From NCBI RefSeq assembly GCF_018257515.1, contig NZ_JAERJR010000008.1, positions 62,001 to 126,000 on the forward strand: a DNA stretch of 64,000 nucleotides, written 5' to 3'. The position numbers were made by a program, and so were the translations under genes. Source of the stretch: Tatumella sp. JGM118. Lineage in GTDB: Bacteria > Pseudomonadota > Gammaproteobacteria > Enterobacterales > Enterobacteriaceae. Each line of letters starts with the position of its first letter. Within the stretch, counting starts at the first letter, position 1. Positions 50,516-62,579 of the stretch are shown piece by piece. Under the pieces are notes generated by a model. That model did not search any database. It saw nothing but the letters and a program-made list of their open reading frames with translations, and had not been told where the DNA came from.

Positions 50516-51298
50516 TTAGCCACCGTACACATTAAAATCGAAATATTTCTTCGCCAGCTTATCGTAAGTCCCGTCTTTGCGCATCGCCTCAAAGGCTTTA
50601 TCCACGGCGGTTTTCAGCTCAGTATTGCCCTTCGGCAGTCCCATCCCGGTACCTACACCGAAGATTTTCTCATCTTTCACCGCCGGACCGGCAAAGGCAT
50701 ACCCTTTACCGACCGGGCTCTTCAGGAAGCCTTCACCGGCCTGAACTTCATCCTGGAAAGCGGCATCGATACGACCGGCATTCAGATCCTGATAAGCCTG
50801 ATCCTGCGTGGCGTAAGAGACAACGTTCACGCCTTTCGGACGCCAGTATTGATTCGCATAAGTTTCCTGCGTGGTCCCCTGTTCTACCCCGATGCTCTTC
50901 CCTTTCAGGGACGCCACCGTAGGTTGCAGCGAAGAGCCTTTCACCGCAACCAGACGGGCATTGGCGGCGTAAAGTTTATCTGAAAATGCAATCTGCTCTT
51001 CCCGCTTCGGTGTAATCGACAGGGCTGAGACGATGGCATCGATCTTTTGCGCTTTCAGCGATGGGATCAGACTGTCAAAATCCCCTTCCACAAAGACGCA
51101 TTTGGTATGAATACGCTGACAAATGTTGTTCGCCAGGTCGATATCAAATCCCACTATCTGTCCGTCAGAATTTTTGGACTCAAAGGGCGGGTATGTCGGA
51201 TCAGTGCCGATACGCAGTGTTTGCGGGATAGCAGCGAATACGCTGCCAACACTGGAAAATGCCAATACAAGCGAAAGAGCCAAAACACGCTTTTTCAT
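50516..51298 (-). CDS. hisJ: Periplasmic histidine/basic amino-acid-binding protein (HisJ/ArgT type)
   Basis: Delivers histidine or lysine/arginine/ornithine to HisQMP2. 260 residues, as both E. coli HisJ and ArgT. A signal peptide ([22 protein letters not shown]) precedes [19 protein letters not shown]; the family disulfide is in [12 protein letters not shown]. The C-terminal part ([19 protein letters not shown]…FDFNVYGG) favours HisJ over ArgT. Only one binding protein is present, whereas E. coli has argT and hisJ in tandem, so this one may serve several ligands. I start at ATG 51298; an upstream extension shows no signal-peptide logic. Confidence 0.9.
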   Translation of the reverse strand: MKKRVLALSLVLAFSSVGSVFAAIPQTLRIGTDPTYPPFESKNSDGQIVGFDIDLANNICQRIHTKCVFVEGDFDSLIPSLKAQKIDAIVSALSITPKREEQIAFSDKLYAANARLVAVKGSSLQPTVASLKGKSIGVEQGTTQETYANQYWRPKGVNVVSYATQDQAYQDLNAGRIDAAFQDEVQAGEGFLKSPVGKGYAFAGPAVKDEKIFGVGTGMGLPKGNTELKTAVDKAFEAMRKDGTYDKLAKKYFDFNVYGG

Positions 51299-51502
51299 AG
51301 ATTGCCCTCTGGTTAATTTTTTTATAGTGATAAATATTACTGTCATGTGTGCAGAGGTAGTTTTGCACATTTCATGCCAGAATGCGCGGCTATTGCAGGA
51401 ACCGCCGACAATCACGGAAATCGTATTTTTTTCGTACAGTGCGAGGCGATACAGCAGAAGACAAGCTGCCCGGAGGGAAATCTATGCACCGGAACAGGGA
51501 AA

Positions 51503-51527
51503 CATGAGCACCGCATCGGTGCTCATG
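51503..51527 (-). terminator. Terminator of ubiX
   Basis: Perfect 11 bp stem CATGAGCACCG / CGGTGCTCATG with loop CAT, 33 bases past the ubiX stop; on the minus strand TTTCCCTG follows, a short T tract. Confidence 0.65.
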
Positions 51528-51559
51528 AAGAAAAATGCACTATAAAGGGTCATTTGGCC

Positions 51560-52132
51560 TTAGCTTTTGCCCTGCCAGCGGGCAAAGAGGTCTTCAGATA
51601 AGGTAATATCGAACTGATCGATCACCCGGTTGACGGTCTGATCGACGATATCCATGACATTTTGTGGCCGGTGATAAAATGCAGGCATCGGAGGCATAAT
51701 AATCGCGCCCATTTCTGCAGCCGTCGTCATCATCCGCAGATGTCCGAGATGCAGAGGGGTTTCACGTACACCGAGCACCAGCTTACGCCGCTCTTTCAGG
51801 ACGACATCTGCCGCCCGGATCAGCAGATTATCACTGTAGCTGTGAACAATGCCGGACAGCGTCTTCATTGAACAGGGCAGCAGCGCCATGCCATCCGTTT
51901 TATAGGATCCCGAAGAAATACTGGCACCAATATCACGGATATCGTGAACCACATCCGCCAGTGACTGAACATCCCGCACAGAATAGTCACTTTCCAGTGC
52001 CAGCGTCTGACGGGCTGACTGACTCATGACCAAATGGGTTTCCACCTCAGGCACGTTTTTTAAAACTTCCAGTAAACGTATACCGTAGATAACGCCACTG
52101 GCCCCTGATAACCCAACAATCAGCCTCTTCAT
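51560..52132 (-). CDS. ubiX: UbiX, flavin prenyltransferase
   Basis: Makes prenylated FMN, the cofactor of the decarboxylase UbiD in ubiquinone biosynthesis. 190 residues (E. coli 189). The FMN-binding N-terminus LIVGLSGASGVIYG, SSGSYKTDGMALLPCSMKTLSGI, the loop RKLVLGVRETPLHLGHLRMM and PPMPAFYHRP are all typical. Lies between purF and hisJ; in E. coli argT intervenes in the neighbourhood. Confidence 0.97.
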   Translation of the reverse strand: MKRLIVGLSGASGVIYGIRLLEVLKNVPEVETHLVMSQSARQTLALESDYSVRDVQSLADVVHDIRDIGASISSGSYKTDGMALLPCSMKTLSGIVHSYSDNLLIRAADVVLKERRKLVLGVRETPLHLGHLRMMTTAAEMGAIIMPPMPAFYHRPQNVMDIVDQTVNRVIDQFDITLSEDLFARWQGKS

Positions 52133-52201
52133 ATCCTGCCCTGCACTCCGGTAAAACGCCTATGATACCGCGGGAGTACTCTGTGAGCGAATGGATTTCC
52201 C

Positions 52202-52235
52202 AAAAAGCACAGGGCGGAAATCCGCCCTGTGCTTT
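52202..52235 (-). terminator. Terminator of cvpA-purF
   Basis: Perfect 15 bp stem AAAGCACAGGGCGGA / TCCGCCCTGTGCTTT with loop AA, 20 bases past the purF stop, followed on the minus strand by a T tract. Confidence 0.93.
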
Positions 52236-52254
52236 ATTTTGGTCACGCCGGTGA

Positions 52255-53772
52255 TTAACCTTCGTTATGCAGTTCCAGATTTTCGGTTTCCGTCTGCCGG
52301 GCTATCGCCATCGCATCGTCATTACGCAGCGACTGCAGATAATCAAGATAGCCCTGATCCACGTCTTTGGTCACATAAATGCCATCAAACACCGAACAGT
52401 CGAACTGCGTGATTTCCGGGTTTTCTTCCCGTACTGCGGCGACCAGATCTTTAAGGTCCTGGAAAATCAGCGCATCCGCTTTAATCAGCTGACAAATTTC
52501 ATTCACTTCACGTCCGTGAGCAATCAGCTCAGTGACACTGGGCATGTCAATCCCATAAACATTCGGGAAGCGCACCTCAGGTGCCGCCGATGCCAGATAC
52601 ACTTTCTTCGCCCCGGCTTCACGAGCCATTTCGATAATCTGCTCTGAGGTGGTGCCACGTACAATTGAATCATCGACCAGTAGCACGTTTTTATCACGGA
52701 ATTCGGCACGGTTAGCGTTCAGTTTACGACGGACCGCACTGCGGCGCATCTGCTGTCCTGGCATGATAAATGTCCGGCCCACATAGCGGTTTTTTACAAA
52801 CCCCTGGCGGTAAGGTTTATCAAGGATACGGGCAATTTCCAGCGCCACATCGGTCGAGGTTTCCGGGATAGGAATAACCACATCGATATCCAGGTCTTCC
52901 CATTCCCGGGCAATTTTTTCGCCCAGTTTTGTTCCCATGCGCACACGGGCACTGTAGACCGAAATTTTGTCCAGGAAGGAGTCCGGACGGGCAAAGTAAA
53001 CATATTCAAACAGGCACGGATTACACTTCGGATTTTCGGCACACTGGCGGGTAGAAAGCTGCCCTTTTTCGGTGATATAGACCGCTTCACCGGGGGCGAC
53101 ATCGCGAATAAATTCGAAGCCCAAAGTATCCAGCGCAACGCTCTCGGACGCCACCATATACTCAACACGTTGATCCGGCAGCACGCGTTTACCCAGCACC
53201 AGCGGACGAATACCGTTGGGATCGCGGAATGCCACCATGCCATGACCGATGATCATGGAAACGACGGCATAGGCGCCTCTCACTTGTTTGTGTAAGGACT
53301 CTACCGCCGCAAAGATATTGTCCGCCGACAGCGGATAATCCTGAAAACGGTCCAGTTCCTGGGCAAAGATATTCAGCAGCACCTCAGAGTCCGAGGTGGT
53401 ATTTACATGGCGACGACCGTGCTCAAACAGGCGGGAACGTAATTCATGGGCGTTTGTCAGGTTACCGTTATGCGCCAATGTAATACCGTAAGGGGAGTTT
53501 ACATAAAAGGGCTGGGCTTCAGAGGCACTTGAGCTACCTGCTGTCGGGTAACGAACATGACCAATGCCCATGTTTCCCTGGAGGCGCTGCATATGACGTG
53601 CTTCAAACACATCGCTCACCAGTCCGTTTGCTTTGCGCAGGCGAAAGCAATTCATGCTATCGATGGTACAGATACCTGCTGCATCCTGACCGCGATGCTG
53701 TAACACAGTTAAAGCATCATAAATAGACTGGTTAACCGGCAGAAATCCGGTGATACCGACAATACCGCACAT
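52255..53772 (-). CDS. purF: Amidophosphoribosyltransferase
   Basis: First committed step of purine synthesis: PRPP + glutamine to phosphoribosylamine. 505 residues including Met; Cys2 is the glutaminase nucleophile ([10 protein letters not shown]). The glutamine site continues in [14 protein letters not shown] and [10 protein letters not shown]; the PRPP-binding motif [17 protein letters not shown] is near residue 360. Follows cvpA by 36 bases in the cvpA-purF operon, which has a clear PurR operator upstream. Confidence 0.99.
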   Translation of the reverse strand: MCGIVGITGFLPVNQSIYDALTVLQHRGQDAAGICTIDSMNCFRLRKANGLVSDVFEARHMQRLQGNMGIGHVRYPTAGSSSASEAQPFYVNSPYGITLAHNGNLTNAHELRSRLFEHGRRHVNTTSDSEVLLNIFAQELDRFQDYPLSADNIFAAVESLHKQVRGAYAVVSMIIGHGMVAFRDPNGIRPLVLGKRVLPDQRVEYMVASESVALDTLGFEFIRDVAPGEAVYITEKGQLSTRQCAENPKCNPCLFEYVYFARPDSFLDKISVYSARVRMGTKLGEKIAREWEDLDIDVVIPIPETSTDVALEIARILDKPYRQGFVKNRYVGRTFIMPGQQMRRSAVRRKLNANRAEFRDKNVLLVDDSIVRGTTSEQIIEMAREAGAKKVYLASAAPEVRFPNVYGIDMPSVTELIAHGREVNEICQLIKADALIFQDLKDLVAAVREENPEITQFDCSVFDGIYVTKDVDQGYLDYLQSLRNDDAMAIARQTETENLELHNEG

Positions 53773-53808
53773 GTTGTCATTTCCTCATTAAGCCGCATCC
53801 CCCCGACC

Positions 53809-54297
53809 TTATGACCGGGGTAAAAAACTCGACGTGCTCTGTAAATAATCAAAAAACCATCTGATGATACCGCTGAATTGAGGGATCAATTGTGACTGTG
53901 TCCAGTCCGTGCTTTTGGAAAATCCGGTAAAGGTATCCAGAAAAAAGAGGATGGCCGAAACAATCAGCACGCCTCTTAATGCGCCAAAACAGACACCTAA
54001 CACACGGTCCGTCCCGGACAAACCGGTTTTTTCCACCAGCGTTCCAATCACATAATTTACTATGGCCCCGACAATCAGCGTCGCAATAAAAAGTACGGCT
54101 ATTGCTACACCATTTCGTACCAGGGGTTCTTCAAACCCGGTAAACCAGACGGCCAGATAGGAAAAATAATGACTCGCGACAAAAAACGCACATCCCCAGG
54201 TGACTAAAGATAAAGCTTCACGGACAAAGCCCCTGATCAGACTCACAAAGGCTGAGAATCCGATAATCCCTATAATGACGTAATCAATCCAGTTCAT
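53809..54297 (-). CDS. cvpA: CvpA membrane protein
   Basis: Inner-membrane protein of the CvpA family, required for colicin V production in E. coli and implicated in envelope homeostasis. 162 residues as in E. coli and strongly conserved (SLIRGFVREALSLVTWGCAFFVASHY; LVEKTGLSGTDRVLGVCFGALRGVLIV), with four predicted TM segments. First gene of the cvpA-purF operon under the PurR box at 54359–54374. Confidence 0.97.
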   Translation of the reverse strand: MNWIDYVIIGIIGFSAFVSLIRGFVREALSLVTWGCAFFVASHYFSYLAVWFTGFEEPLVRNGVAIAVLFIATLIVGAIVNYVIGTLVEKTGLSGTDRVLGVCFGALRGVLIVSAILFFLDTFTGFSKSTDWTQSQLIPQFSGIIRWFFDYLQSTSSFLPRS

Positions 54298-54358
54298 GTA
54301 TGTTTCCGGCGCACTATGATCCTTTCTGCCATCTGTTCGCGGCGCATTTTAACAGAAA

Positions 54359-54374
54359 AAGAAAACGTTTGCGT
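54359..54374. promoter_or_regulatory. PurR operator of cvpA-purF
   Basis: AAGAAAACGTTTGCGT, reverse complement ACGCAAACGTTTTCTT, fits the PurR consensus ACGCAAACGTTTTCNT. It lies 62 bases upstream of the cvpA start, as in E. coli, and predicts repression by PurR with hypoxanthine or guanine. Confidence 0.9.
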
Positions 54375-54394
54375 AGCGTTTTCCCGGACGACAG

Positions 54395-54430
54395 AGAAAA
54401 AGGGTAATGAAATTTTTTATTCATTACCCT
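54395..54430 (-). terminator. Terminator of the folC-dedD unit
   Basis: Perfect 11 bp stem AGGGTAATGAA / TTCATTACCCT (54401–54411 and 54420–54430), followed on the minus strand by TTTTTCTCTG. It lies between dedD and the PurR operator. Confidence 0.8.
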
Positions 54431-54508
54431 GAGATTAAAAATATTTATCTATATGAATTATATAACAATTCACCGTAACCGACCTGGCCCCCGTTCCCGG
54501 GGGCCGGT

Positions 54509-55385
<877 letters not shown>

Positions 55386-55396
<11 letters not shown>

Positions 55397-56654
55397 TTCC
55401 CTTCTCCCCTGAGACAGACGTCATCACATGAGCGACCGTATGGAAGGAACCACAAACCAGAATAATGTCCTGTGCCCCGGCCTGCTGTCGTGCCGCTTTC
55501 CACGCGTCTTCCACCGTAGCAAAACATTCTGCCTGCGGCAAATGGGCCATCAGTTCTTCAGCACGGGCTCCCCGCGGGCCTTCGAGCGGCGCGCAATACC
55601 AGTTATCGACCTGAGGACGGAGTTCGGCCAGCGTACCGGCGATATCTTTATCATGCAGCATACCGACCACGGCTCTGACTTTACCCACGCGCGGCAGTGC
55701 GGCGAGTTGTGAGGCCAGAAAAGCGGCTGCATGCGGATTATGAGCCACATCCAGGATCACCCGCGGAGATTCACTGATCGTCTGGAAACGCCCCGGCAGG
55801 ACAATGCCCGGCAGATTTTCACGAATACAGGCTTCGCTGACCTGTAAACCGGACACCCTCAGGGCAGCCAGCGCGGTCGCAGCATTCGGGAGGGGGACCC
55901 GGGGCAGAGGCAGGCCGCGCAGCTCACCCTGAATATCCCGGAAATCCCATGCCTGAGCATCCGTCTGATAAGACCACTGCTGATTACGTTGCAACAGTAT
56001 CGCGCCTTTATCCGCCGCGACCTGACCCATCGATGCCGGCATATCCGGCTCCCCCACGACGGCAGGTTTGCCGCTGCGGAAAACGCCAGCTTTCTCACGC
56101 CCGATGCTTTCGCGATCCGGGCCCAGCCAGTCAGTATGGTCGAGGGCAATACTGGTGATCACCGCCACATCCGCATCCACGATATTGGTCGCATCCAGCC
56201 GGCCACCCAGCCCGACTTCCAGGATCACAACATCCAGATCCGCCTGACGGAACAACTGCAATGCAGACAAGGTGCTGTACTCGAAATACGTCAGCGACGT
56301 ATCCCCGCGGCCCTGTTCGATGACCGAGAAGCTTTGCGTATGCTCTGCTTCACTCAGTTCCTGTGACTGAATACGGACCCGTTCCGTATACCGGACCAGA
56401 TGCGGTGAACTGTAGACCCCGACACGATAACCTGCAGCAATCAGCAGCGCTTCGAGCGTCCGGCAGGTTGTCCCCTTACCATTGGTTCCGGCGACGGTGA
56501 AGACAAAGGGGGCGGGCCTCAACAGGTTTAGCTGAGCCGCAACACGACGCACACGCTCAAGCCCTAAGTCGATGGCCTGGCTGTGCAGATTTTCGAGATA
56601 AGTAAGCCACGTGGCAAGGGGCGACGTGGCTTGAGGTAGGTGAAGATTTTCCAT
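55386..56654 (-). CDS. folC: FolC, dihydrofolate synthase / folylpolyglutamate synthase
   Basis: Adds glutamate to dihydropteroate and then to folates. 422 residues as in E. coli. Mur-ligase-type P-loop VFTVAGTNGKGTTCRTLEALL near residue 52, VYSSPHLVRYTERVRI, EVGLGGRLDATNIVDADVAVITSIALDHTDWLG and DVAHNPHAAAFLASQL are all present. Lies downstream of accD after a terminator and overlaps dedD by 11 bases. Confidence 0.98.
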
Positions 56655-56686
56655 GTGTCCCGTTGAGGTTATTACGGTGCATAGGT

Positions 56687-56711
56687 AAAAGACGCTATAA
56701 AAGCGTCTTTT
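56687..56711 (-). terminator. Terminator of accD
   Basis: Perfect 10 bp stem AAAAGACGCT / AGCGTCTTTT with a 5-base loop, 9 bases past the accD stop, with T residues at the 3' end of the minus-strand transcript. folC starts 33 bases further on. Confidence 0.82.
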
Positions 56712-56720
56712 TCATACCTG

Positions 56721-57632
56721 TCAGGCCTCGTCATGTTCCGCGTCAGTCTTCACATCCGACTGATGGGTTTCATGAAGTGGCGCCGGCAGATTCATCATTT
56801 TTGCCAGTAGACTCGCCAGCTTAAAGCGCATGTTCGGGCGACGGACAATCATATCAATCGCACCTTTTTCGATCAGAAACTCACTGCGCTGGAAGCCCGG
56901 TGGCAGTTTTTCACGGACCGTCTGTTCGATAACTCGTGGACCGGCGAAACCGATCAGCGCTTTCGGTTCTGCGATATTCAGGTCACCCAGCATCGCAAAG
57001 CTCGCCGAAACCCCGCCCATTGTCGGGTCAGTCAGTACCGAGATATAAGGCAATCCGCGTTCACGCATTTTCGCCAGGGCTGCACTGGTTTTCGCCATTT
57101 GCATCAGTGACATCAGCGCTTCCTGCATACGCGCCCCGCCGCTGGCAGAGAAACAGATAAACGGACAGTTTTCTTCCAGAGCCTGCTCAACACCACGAAT
57201 AAAACGAGCACCGACCACAGATCCCATAGAGCCGCCCATAAAGGCGAACTCAAAGGCAGCGGCCACCACCGGCATACCGTGCAGTTCACCTTTCATGACC
57301 ACCAGCGCATCTTTCTCACCGGTGCTCTTTTGTGCTGCCAGAATACGGTCTTTATATTTCTTTGAGTCGCGGAACTTCAGAACATCTCTCGGTTCCAGTT
57401 CGCTACCCAGCTCGACCAGGGTGTCCTGATCCATAAAAGAGGTCAGGCGATCACGTGCGTGCATACGCATGTGATGATCACATTTCGGACACACTTCCAG
57501 GTTACGCTCCAGTTCTGCACGGTACAGCACCTGGTCGCAGCTATCACATTTTGTCCAGACCCCTTCAGGAATACTCGCTTTACGCGTCGGGGTTACATTA
57601 CTCTTACTAAGAATTCGTTCAATCCAGCTCAT
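56721..57632 (-). CDS. accD: Acetyl-CoA carboxylase carboxyltransferase subunit beta
   Basis: With AccA transfers CO2 from biotin to acetyl-CoA, giving malonyl-CoA for fatty-acid synthesis. 303 residues (E. coli 304). The N-terminal zinc ribbon has Cys29, Cys32, Cys48 and Cys51 (CDSCD…CPKCDHH). The crotonase-fold core has [17 protein letters not shown] and [26 protein letters not shown] hydrophilic tail ends DAEHDEA. In the minus-strand cluster between dedA and folC. Confidence 0.99.
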   Translation of the reverse strand: MSWIERILSKSNVTPTRKASIPEGVWTKCDSCDQVLYRAELERNLEVCPKCDHHMRMHARDRLTSFMDQDTLVELGSELEPRDVLKFRDSKKYKDRILAAQKSTGEKDALVVMKGELHGMPVVAAAFEFAFMGGSMGSVVGARFIRGVEQALEENCPFICFSASGGARMQEALMSLMQMAKTSAALAKMRERGLPYISVLTDPTMGGVSASFAMLGDLNIAEPKALIGFAGPRVIEQTVREKLPPGFQRSEFLIEKGAIDMIVRRPNMRFKLASLLAKMMNLPAPLHETHQSDVKTDAEHDEA

Positions 57633-57783
57633 TGATGACCTTTCTGTTTGAACCTGGGTTTTCCAGTTGTATTGTTTCTGCTGAATTTTTATTCAACAGC
57701 CGCTAAATGACGCCCATTAAACCACAACCTGTCGAGACTGTGGATAAAAATCTGGTGGACGTGTCCGGGTCCTGCAGAAAAAA

Positions 57784-58440
57784 CTAGCTCTTCCGCGCTG
57801 CCTGCCGGCGTTGCCGCCAGAATTCGATCAGTCCGGGCAAGACAGAAACGATAATAATCGCAACAATCAGCAGATTAAGATTTTTCTGTACGACCGGCAG
57901 ATCGCCAAACAGATAACCGGCATAGCTGAACAGCAGCACCCACGCCAGCGCCCCGGCAATATTAAACATCCCGAAACGTCGATAAGACATCTTGCCCATA
58001 CCGGCCACGAAAGGCGCAAAGGTACGGATGATCGGGATGAAACGTGCCAGTATAATCGTTTTTCCGCCATGCTTCTCGTAGAAACCGTGGGTTTTCTCCA
58101 GGTGACTGCGACGGAAGATTTTAGACTGCGGACGACTGAACAACTTATCGCCGAACAGACGACCTATCGTATAGTTAACCGCATCGCCGGCAATCGCTGC
58201 GACCACCATCACCAGGGCCAGCAGATGAATATTCAACTCATTACCCGGTAATGCCGCCAGCGCGCCCCCCACAAACAATAGCGAGTCTCCTGGCAGGAAA
58301 GGTGTGACCACCAGCCCGGTTTCGCAGAAAATAATCAGAAACAGAATGGCATAAATCCATGTGCCATATTCCGCGACCAGTTGCGCCAGATGCACATCAA
58401 TGTGCAGGATGAAATCGATAATAAGATGGATATATTCCAT
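57784..58440 (-). CDS. dedA: DedA-family membrane protein
   Basis: Polytopic inner-membrane protein of the DedA/SNARE-associated family, implicated in lipid flipping and membrane homeostasis. 218 residues (E. coli 219). The family signature region [32 protein letters not shown] and [20 protein letters not shown] are visible, as is the [21 protein letters not shown] motif. 6 bases after truA. Confidence 0.96.
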   Translation of the reverse strand: MEYIHLIIDFILHIDVHLAQLVAEYGTWIYAILFLIIFCETGLVVTPFLPGDSLLFVGGALAALPGNELNIHLLALVMVVAAIAGDAVNYTIGRLFGDKLFSRPQSKIFRRSHLEKTHGFYEKHGGKTIILARFIPIIRTFAPFVAGMGKMSYRRFGMFNIAGALAWVLLFSYAGYLFGDLPVVQKNLNLLIVAIIIVSVLPGLIEFWRQRRQAARKS

Positions 58441-58446
58441 GACGTG

Positions 58447-59274
58447 TTAATCCTTCTGAAATGTCATCTGATCCTGCATCAGAAACAACGGGCCGGGCTC
58501 CGGCTCGGGTAATGCAAACTCACGGGGGTAATCCACCGCCACCAGGTAAAGACCTTCCGCTCTTGCCGTGGCAGCCGCCAGTTTTCGATCTCTGGCCGCC
58601 AGCAAATCGGCCATCCAGGACTCCGGCTGATTACCGCATCCGACTTCCATCAGACTACCGACGATATTACGCACCATATGGTGAACAAAGGCGTTGGCTT
58701 TGATGTCGACGATCACAAATGCCCCCTGACGCCAGACATGCACATGGTGAATATTTCGCCAGGGCGTTTTTGACTGGCAATGGACGGCGCGAAAAGACGT
58801 AAAGTCATTTTCACCCAGCAGGCTTTGCGCGGCACGATGCATCGATGCCGCATCCAGCGGATGATAAAAGTGCGTTATCCCCTGCCCGAGGATCGCCGGC
58901 CGTAAACGCTGGTTATAAATAATGTAGCGGTAACGCCGTGCGGTGGCGCTGAAGCGGGCATGAAAATCCTCTGAAACGCTCTTCACCCAGCGAACGGCAA
59001 TATCTTTCGGCAGATTCGCATTCACCCCCAGTGTCCAGGCGCTGTCTGCGCGCTGAACCGTGGTTTCAAAATGGACAACCTGTCCCGTACCATGCACACC
59101 GGCATCGGTACGTCCGGCACAGAACACATTGATCGGCTGATCGGCCACCTTAGATAAGGCTTTTTCCAGCGCACCCTGAACACTGCGAACTTCCGGCTGA
59201 CGTTGCCAGCCATAATAACGGCTGCCATCGTACTCAATACCCAATGCCAGTTTATATGTCTTAACGTCAGACAT
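58447..59274 (-). CDS. truA: tRNA pseudouridine(38–40) synthase TruA
   Basis: Converts uridines 38–40 in tRNA anticodon stems to pseudouridine. 275 residues (E. coli 270). The catalytic Asp is in [38 protein letters not shown] and [21 protein letters not shown] are conserved. Starts 2 bases after the usg stop. The C-terminus ([17 protein letters not shown]) is a little longer than in E. coli. Confidence 0.98.
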   Translation of the reverse strand: MSDVKTYKLALGIEYDGSRYYGWQRQPEVRSVQGALEKALSKVADQPINVFCAGRTDAGVHGTGQVVHFETTVQRADSAWTLGVNANLPKDIAVRWVKSVSEDFHARFSATARRYRYIIYNQRLRPAILGQGITHFYHPLDAASMHRAAQSLLGENDFTSFRAVHCQSKTPWRNIHHVHVWRQGAFVIVDIKANAFVHHMVRNIVGSLMEVGCGNQPESWMADLLAARDRKLAAATARAEGLYLVAVDYPREFALPEPEPGPLFLMQDQMTFQKD

Positions 59275-59276
59275 GC

Positions 59277-60284
59277 TTACAGATACTCCTGCACCAGACG
59301 CTCAGCCACTTTCACCGCCATCAATGCCCCGCCGAAGCGGACATTATCGGCGACAGACCAGAACTGCAGTTGCTCCGGGATCCCGTAATCATTATGAACG
59401 GCACCGATGCAAAGCTGACCATGACCACTGGCATCCCCGACCGGAGTCGGATAGTCGCCTTCATCGCTCAGTACGATATCGCTGTTCATTGCCAGGTCAT
59501 TACGTGCCTCGTCCGCCGAGTAGGGACGTAAGGTTTCCATCAGCACACTCTGGGCATTGCCGTAGAAAACCGGGGCCTGAATGGCACTGACCGATACCGG
59601 CAATCCTTCATCCTGCAGAATTTTGCGGATCTGGTCGACCATACGGCGGTTGACAGCCACACTGCCCTGCTCATCCGGCACCAGAGGTAACAGGTTAAAG
59701 GCCAGCTGGCGGCCAAAATAGTACTCTTCCGGCGGAATACCGTTCAGCAGACGGGCACTCTCTCCCGCCAGACCATCCACGGCGGCTTTACCGTGGGCAG
59801 AAGCGGAAATCAGCGTTGTCACCTGCAGACGCCCCAGGCCGGCAGTATCCGCCAGCGGTTTAATGGCACATAACAACTGGCTGACCAGACTGTCGGCTAC
59901 CGACACAATGTTGCGGTTACGGTAGTCCGCCAGTACGTGCGGGTTAACATCCGCAATGACCAAAGGAACATCCGGGGAGAGTGCAAACAGCGGACTGCTG
60001 TCGATAACCAGACAGCCGGCATTTGCCGCCAGTTCGGCGTAACGGGCCGAGGCTTCGGTACCGGCCACAAAGAAAGCCAGCTGAGCCTGCGACCAGTCAA
60101 AATCAGCGGCATCACTCACCTGATGATTTTTATTATCAACACGTACCGTTTCTCCGGCACTGCTTTCGCTGGCTAATAAAAATAGTTCGCCAACCGGGAA
60201 CTGACGCTCCGTCAGCAATTCCAGTACAGCGCTTCCTACTGCACCGGTTGCTCCTAAAAGCGCGATATTCCAGCCGTCAGACAT
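59277..60284 (-). CDS. usg: Usg, aspartate-semialdehyde dehydrogenase-like protein
   Basis: Paralogue of aspartate-semialdehyde dehydrogenase. 335 residues (E. coli Usg 337). The NAD(P)-binding N-terminus [20 protein letters not shown] is intact, and the C-terminal [23 protein letters not shown] is conserved. The catalytic Cys of true ASADHs is missing at the expected position ([13 protein letters not shown]; Ser-Leu-Val in place of the Cys motif), as in E. coli Usg, so enzymatic function is doubtful. Between pdxB and truA, the conserved order. Confidence 0.93.
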   Translation of the reverse strand: MSDGWNIALLGATGAVGSAVLELLTERQFPVGELFLLASESSAGETVRVDNKNHQVSDAADFDWSQAQLAFFVAGTEASARYAELAANAGCLVIDSSPLFALSPDVPLVIADVNPHVLADYRNRNIVSVADSLVSQLLCAIKPLADTAGLGRLQVTTLISASAHGKAAVDGLAGESARLLNGIPPEEYYFGRQLAFNLLPLVPDEQGSVAVNRRMVDQIRKILQDEGLPVSVSAIQAPVFYGNAQSVLMETLRPYSADEARNDLAMNSDIVLSDEGDYPTPVGDASGHGQLCIGAVHNDYGIPEQLQFWSVADNVRFGGALMAVKVAERLVQEYL

Positions 60285-60300
60285 GTGGGTTTACTCCAGA

Positions 60301-60331
60301 AAACAAAAAAGAAAGCGGTGTCACACACCGC
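60301..60331 (-). terminator. Terminator-like hairpin between pdxB and usg
   Basis: GCGGTGT / ACACCGC, 7 bp with loop CAC, then TTTCTTTTTTGTTT on the minus strand. It precedes the usg start by 17 bases, so it may attenuate read-through from pdxB. Confidence 0.78.
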
Positions 60332-60360
60332 CTGTACAGATAATGGTTACCGCTGAAAGG

Positions 60361-61497
60361 TCAGCAGCTACCGGTAAATTTTGCGGTGAAGCCAAGCTGC
60401 TGCAGTTTTTCGGCCGTGGCGGCCGTATCACAGTTCACCTGCAACGAAGACCATTCGCGTCGCTCCTGATAGTGTTTGCGCAGACGATCAAATTCCCCGG
60501 GCTTACCGGCCACGGCACGCAGCAGTGCGTCATCACGGCGCACATCATACACCAGATGTGCCAGACGTTTTAGCATTGCCTGAGAGCACTCGCCGTTCAG
60601 GCTGATCTGCCTGATATCCGGCGCGGGTAACAATTCAGATAATGGAACCTGACGGGGCTGACCGATAAACGCTGACCAGGCTTCGAATACCTGCGTGGTG
60701 CCGCGGGCTTTGCCTTCCAGGGTATACCCGGCAATATGGGCCGTGGCAATGTCCGTCTTCGCCAGCAACGCTAAAGAGAGATCCGGCTCCGGCTCCCACA
60801 CATCCAGCACCACCGAGAGATCGTTTCGCTGGTTCAGCACCGTCAACAGCGCCGCGTTATCCACCACCGGGCCGCGGCAGGCGTTAATCAGAATCGAGCC
60901 AGGCTTCAGGGCTTCCAGCAGTTTCTGATCCGCCAGATGCCATGTTTTATAAGGCCCTTCTTTATACAGTGGTGTGTGGAAGGTCAGAATATCCGCTTCA
61001 CGCACCAGGGTTTCCAGTGAATGGAATTCACCCGGCTCGCCCTTATCTGCCCGCGGCGGGTCACAAATCAGTGTTTTTATCCCCAGCGCCTCAAAACGGC
61101 GTTGCAGCCTGCCACCGACATTCCCTGCCCCGACGATACCGACCGTCCGGTCCGTTAGCAGGAAGCCATCACGCTCAGCCAGCGCCAGCAGTGCGGAGAA
61201 AACATATTCGACAACGGCGATAGCATTACATCCGGGCGCCGCCGAATAAGCTACGCCGGCAGCCTGCAGGTCGGCGGTATTCAGATGATCCATTCCGGCG
61301 GTTGCCGTACCGACAAAACGTACCGCCGTATTCTCCAGCAGGGCCTGATTCACCCGGGTGACAGAACGCACCATCAGTCCATCGGCTGCGGCCAGTTGCT
61401 CACAGGAAAGTGAGCGGCCTGGCGCACTTTCAACCTCTGCCAGCTGACTGAATAATTCACGGGCATACGGCATATTTTCATCGACAACAATTTTCAC
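60361..61497 (-). CDS. pdxB: Erythronate-4-phosphate dehydrogenase
   Basis: Second step of pyridoxal-phosphate synthesis (4-phosphoerythronate to 2-oxo-3-hydroxy-4-phosphobutanoate). 378 residues, as in E. coli, from GTG 61497 ([15 protein letters not shown]) preceded by ACAGGA; a GTG seven codons upstream is less likely. NAD-binding [20 protein letters not shown], catalytic Arg in [11 protein letters not shown], Glu in DVWEPEPD and His in [15 protein letters not shown]-type segment ([23 protein letters not shown]; cut for length) are present, plus the C-terminal dimerisation domain. Confidence 0.97.
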   Translation of the reverse strand: MKIVVDENMPYARELFSQLAEVESAPGRSLSCEQLAAADGLMVRSVTRVNQALLENTAVRFVGTATAGMDHLNTADLQAAGVAYSAAPGCNAIAVVEYVFSALLALAERDGFLLTDRTVGIVGAGNVGGRLQRRFEALGIKTLICDPPRADKGEPGEFHSLETLVREADILTFHTPLYKEGPYKTWHLADQKLLEALKPGSILINACRGPVVDNAALLTVLNQRNDLSVVLDVWEPEPDLSLALLAKTDIATAHIAGYTLEGKARGTTQVFEAWSAFIGQPRQVPLSELLPAPDIRQISLNGECSQAMLKRLAHLVYDVRRDDALLRAVAGKPGEFDRLRKHYQERREWSSLQVNCDTAATAEKLQQLGFTAKFTGSC

Positions 61498-61697
61498 TGC
61501 ATCTGTCCTGTTTCTCACCGGAAATATCCGGTTATTCTGGCATAAACCCTGAGGGAAAACATCCGTCGATTATTTCGGATTTGCGCTTGCTATGCGCTGC
61601 CGGCTCAGTCATCTTAATTGGCCGGGATATCCTCCCTGACTTCCCCCGCAGGCGTTACTGTTTCAGGTAGCGCAGACTATGTGTTGAAGGACCTGCT

Positions 61698-62579
61698 ATG
61701 AACTTTCTTTTTCCGCTGGGAGCGGTGCTGATTTGGGCCATCAACTCCGTCGTCAGTAAACTCACGGTCGGGCTGATCACTCCTGAGGCCATCTCTTTTT
61801 ATCGCTGGAGCATGGCTTTGCTGGTACTGAGCCCTTTTGTGCTGCCCGGGGTGATTCGTAACCGGCATGCCTTATGGCGTCACGGCTGGCGTCTGCTTAT
61901 CCTGGGCGCACTGGGCATGGTACTGTACCAGAGCCTGGCCTATTTTGCGGCACGGACGGTCAGTGCTTTGTTTATCGGCATCATGGTCGCCAGCATCCCG
62001 CTGATGACGGTTATTTTTAGTCTGTTTATTTTACGGCTGGCACCGACGGTGGGGATTGTTATCGGTACAGTGCTATCGTTTACCGGGCTAAGCTGGCTTA
62101 TCAGTGCCGGTCATCCTCTGCAACTCCTCCACCAGGGATTAGGCAGCGGTGAGCTGATGATGGTGATCGCGGCGGCAGCCTATGCCCTTTATGGCGTACT
62201 GACCAAACGCTGGGCCATGGATTTGCCCCAGTGGCAGAGTCTGTATGTGCAGATCATCTTTGCCATTATTTTATTACTGCCAGGCTTCCTGCTGACGCCG
62301 GACATTGCCCTGACCCGGGAAAATATCCCGCTGGTCTTATATGCCGCAATTCCGGCCTCGATTCTGGCGCCGTACCTGTGGATCCAGGGCGTGATGCGGC
62401 TGGGGGCCAACACTGCCAGTATTTTCCTTAATCTGTCACCGGTCTTTACCGCTATCATTGCTATTCTTTTTCTGCACGAAAAAATGCACAGCTGGCACTG
62501 GATTGGTGGCGGGCTGACACTGATCGGGGTGATACTGGCTCAGCGGCTGCGTACACCGCTTTCGCGCGCACGACGGTAA
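61698..62579 (+). CDS. EamA/DMT-family transporter
   Basis: Drug/metabolite-transporter superfamily exporter of unknown substrate. 293 residues with about 10 TM helices arranged as two EamA repeats; the first begins PLGAVLIWAINSVVSKLTVG and the second near residue 150 (ELMMVIAAAAYALYGVLTKRW). The signature end of each repeat (e.g. ILFLHEKMHSWHWIGGGLTLIGVILAQ) is clear. RBS GAAGGA lies 7 bases upstream. It is inserted between divergent pdxB and flk, which are neighbours in E. coli. Confidence 0.9.
   Translation: MNFLFPLGAVLIWAINSVVSKLTVGLITPEAISFYRWSMALLVLSPFVLPGVIRNRHALWRHGWRLLILGALGMVLYQSLAYFAARTVSALFIGIMVASIPLMTVIFSLFILRLAPTVGIVIGTVLSFTGLSWLISAGHPLQLLHQGLGSGELMMVIAAAAYALYGVLTKRWAMDLPQWQSLYVQIIFAIILLLPGFLLTPDIALTRENIPLVLYAAIPASILAPYLWIQGVMRLGANTASIFLNLSPVFTAIIAILFLHEKMHSWHWIGGGLTLIGVILAQRLRTPLSRARR

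Noticed and set aside
59277-60284. Usg considered as an active aspartate-semialdehyde dehydrogenase
   Set aside because: The catalytic Cys motif is absent, as in E. coli Usg.
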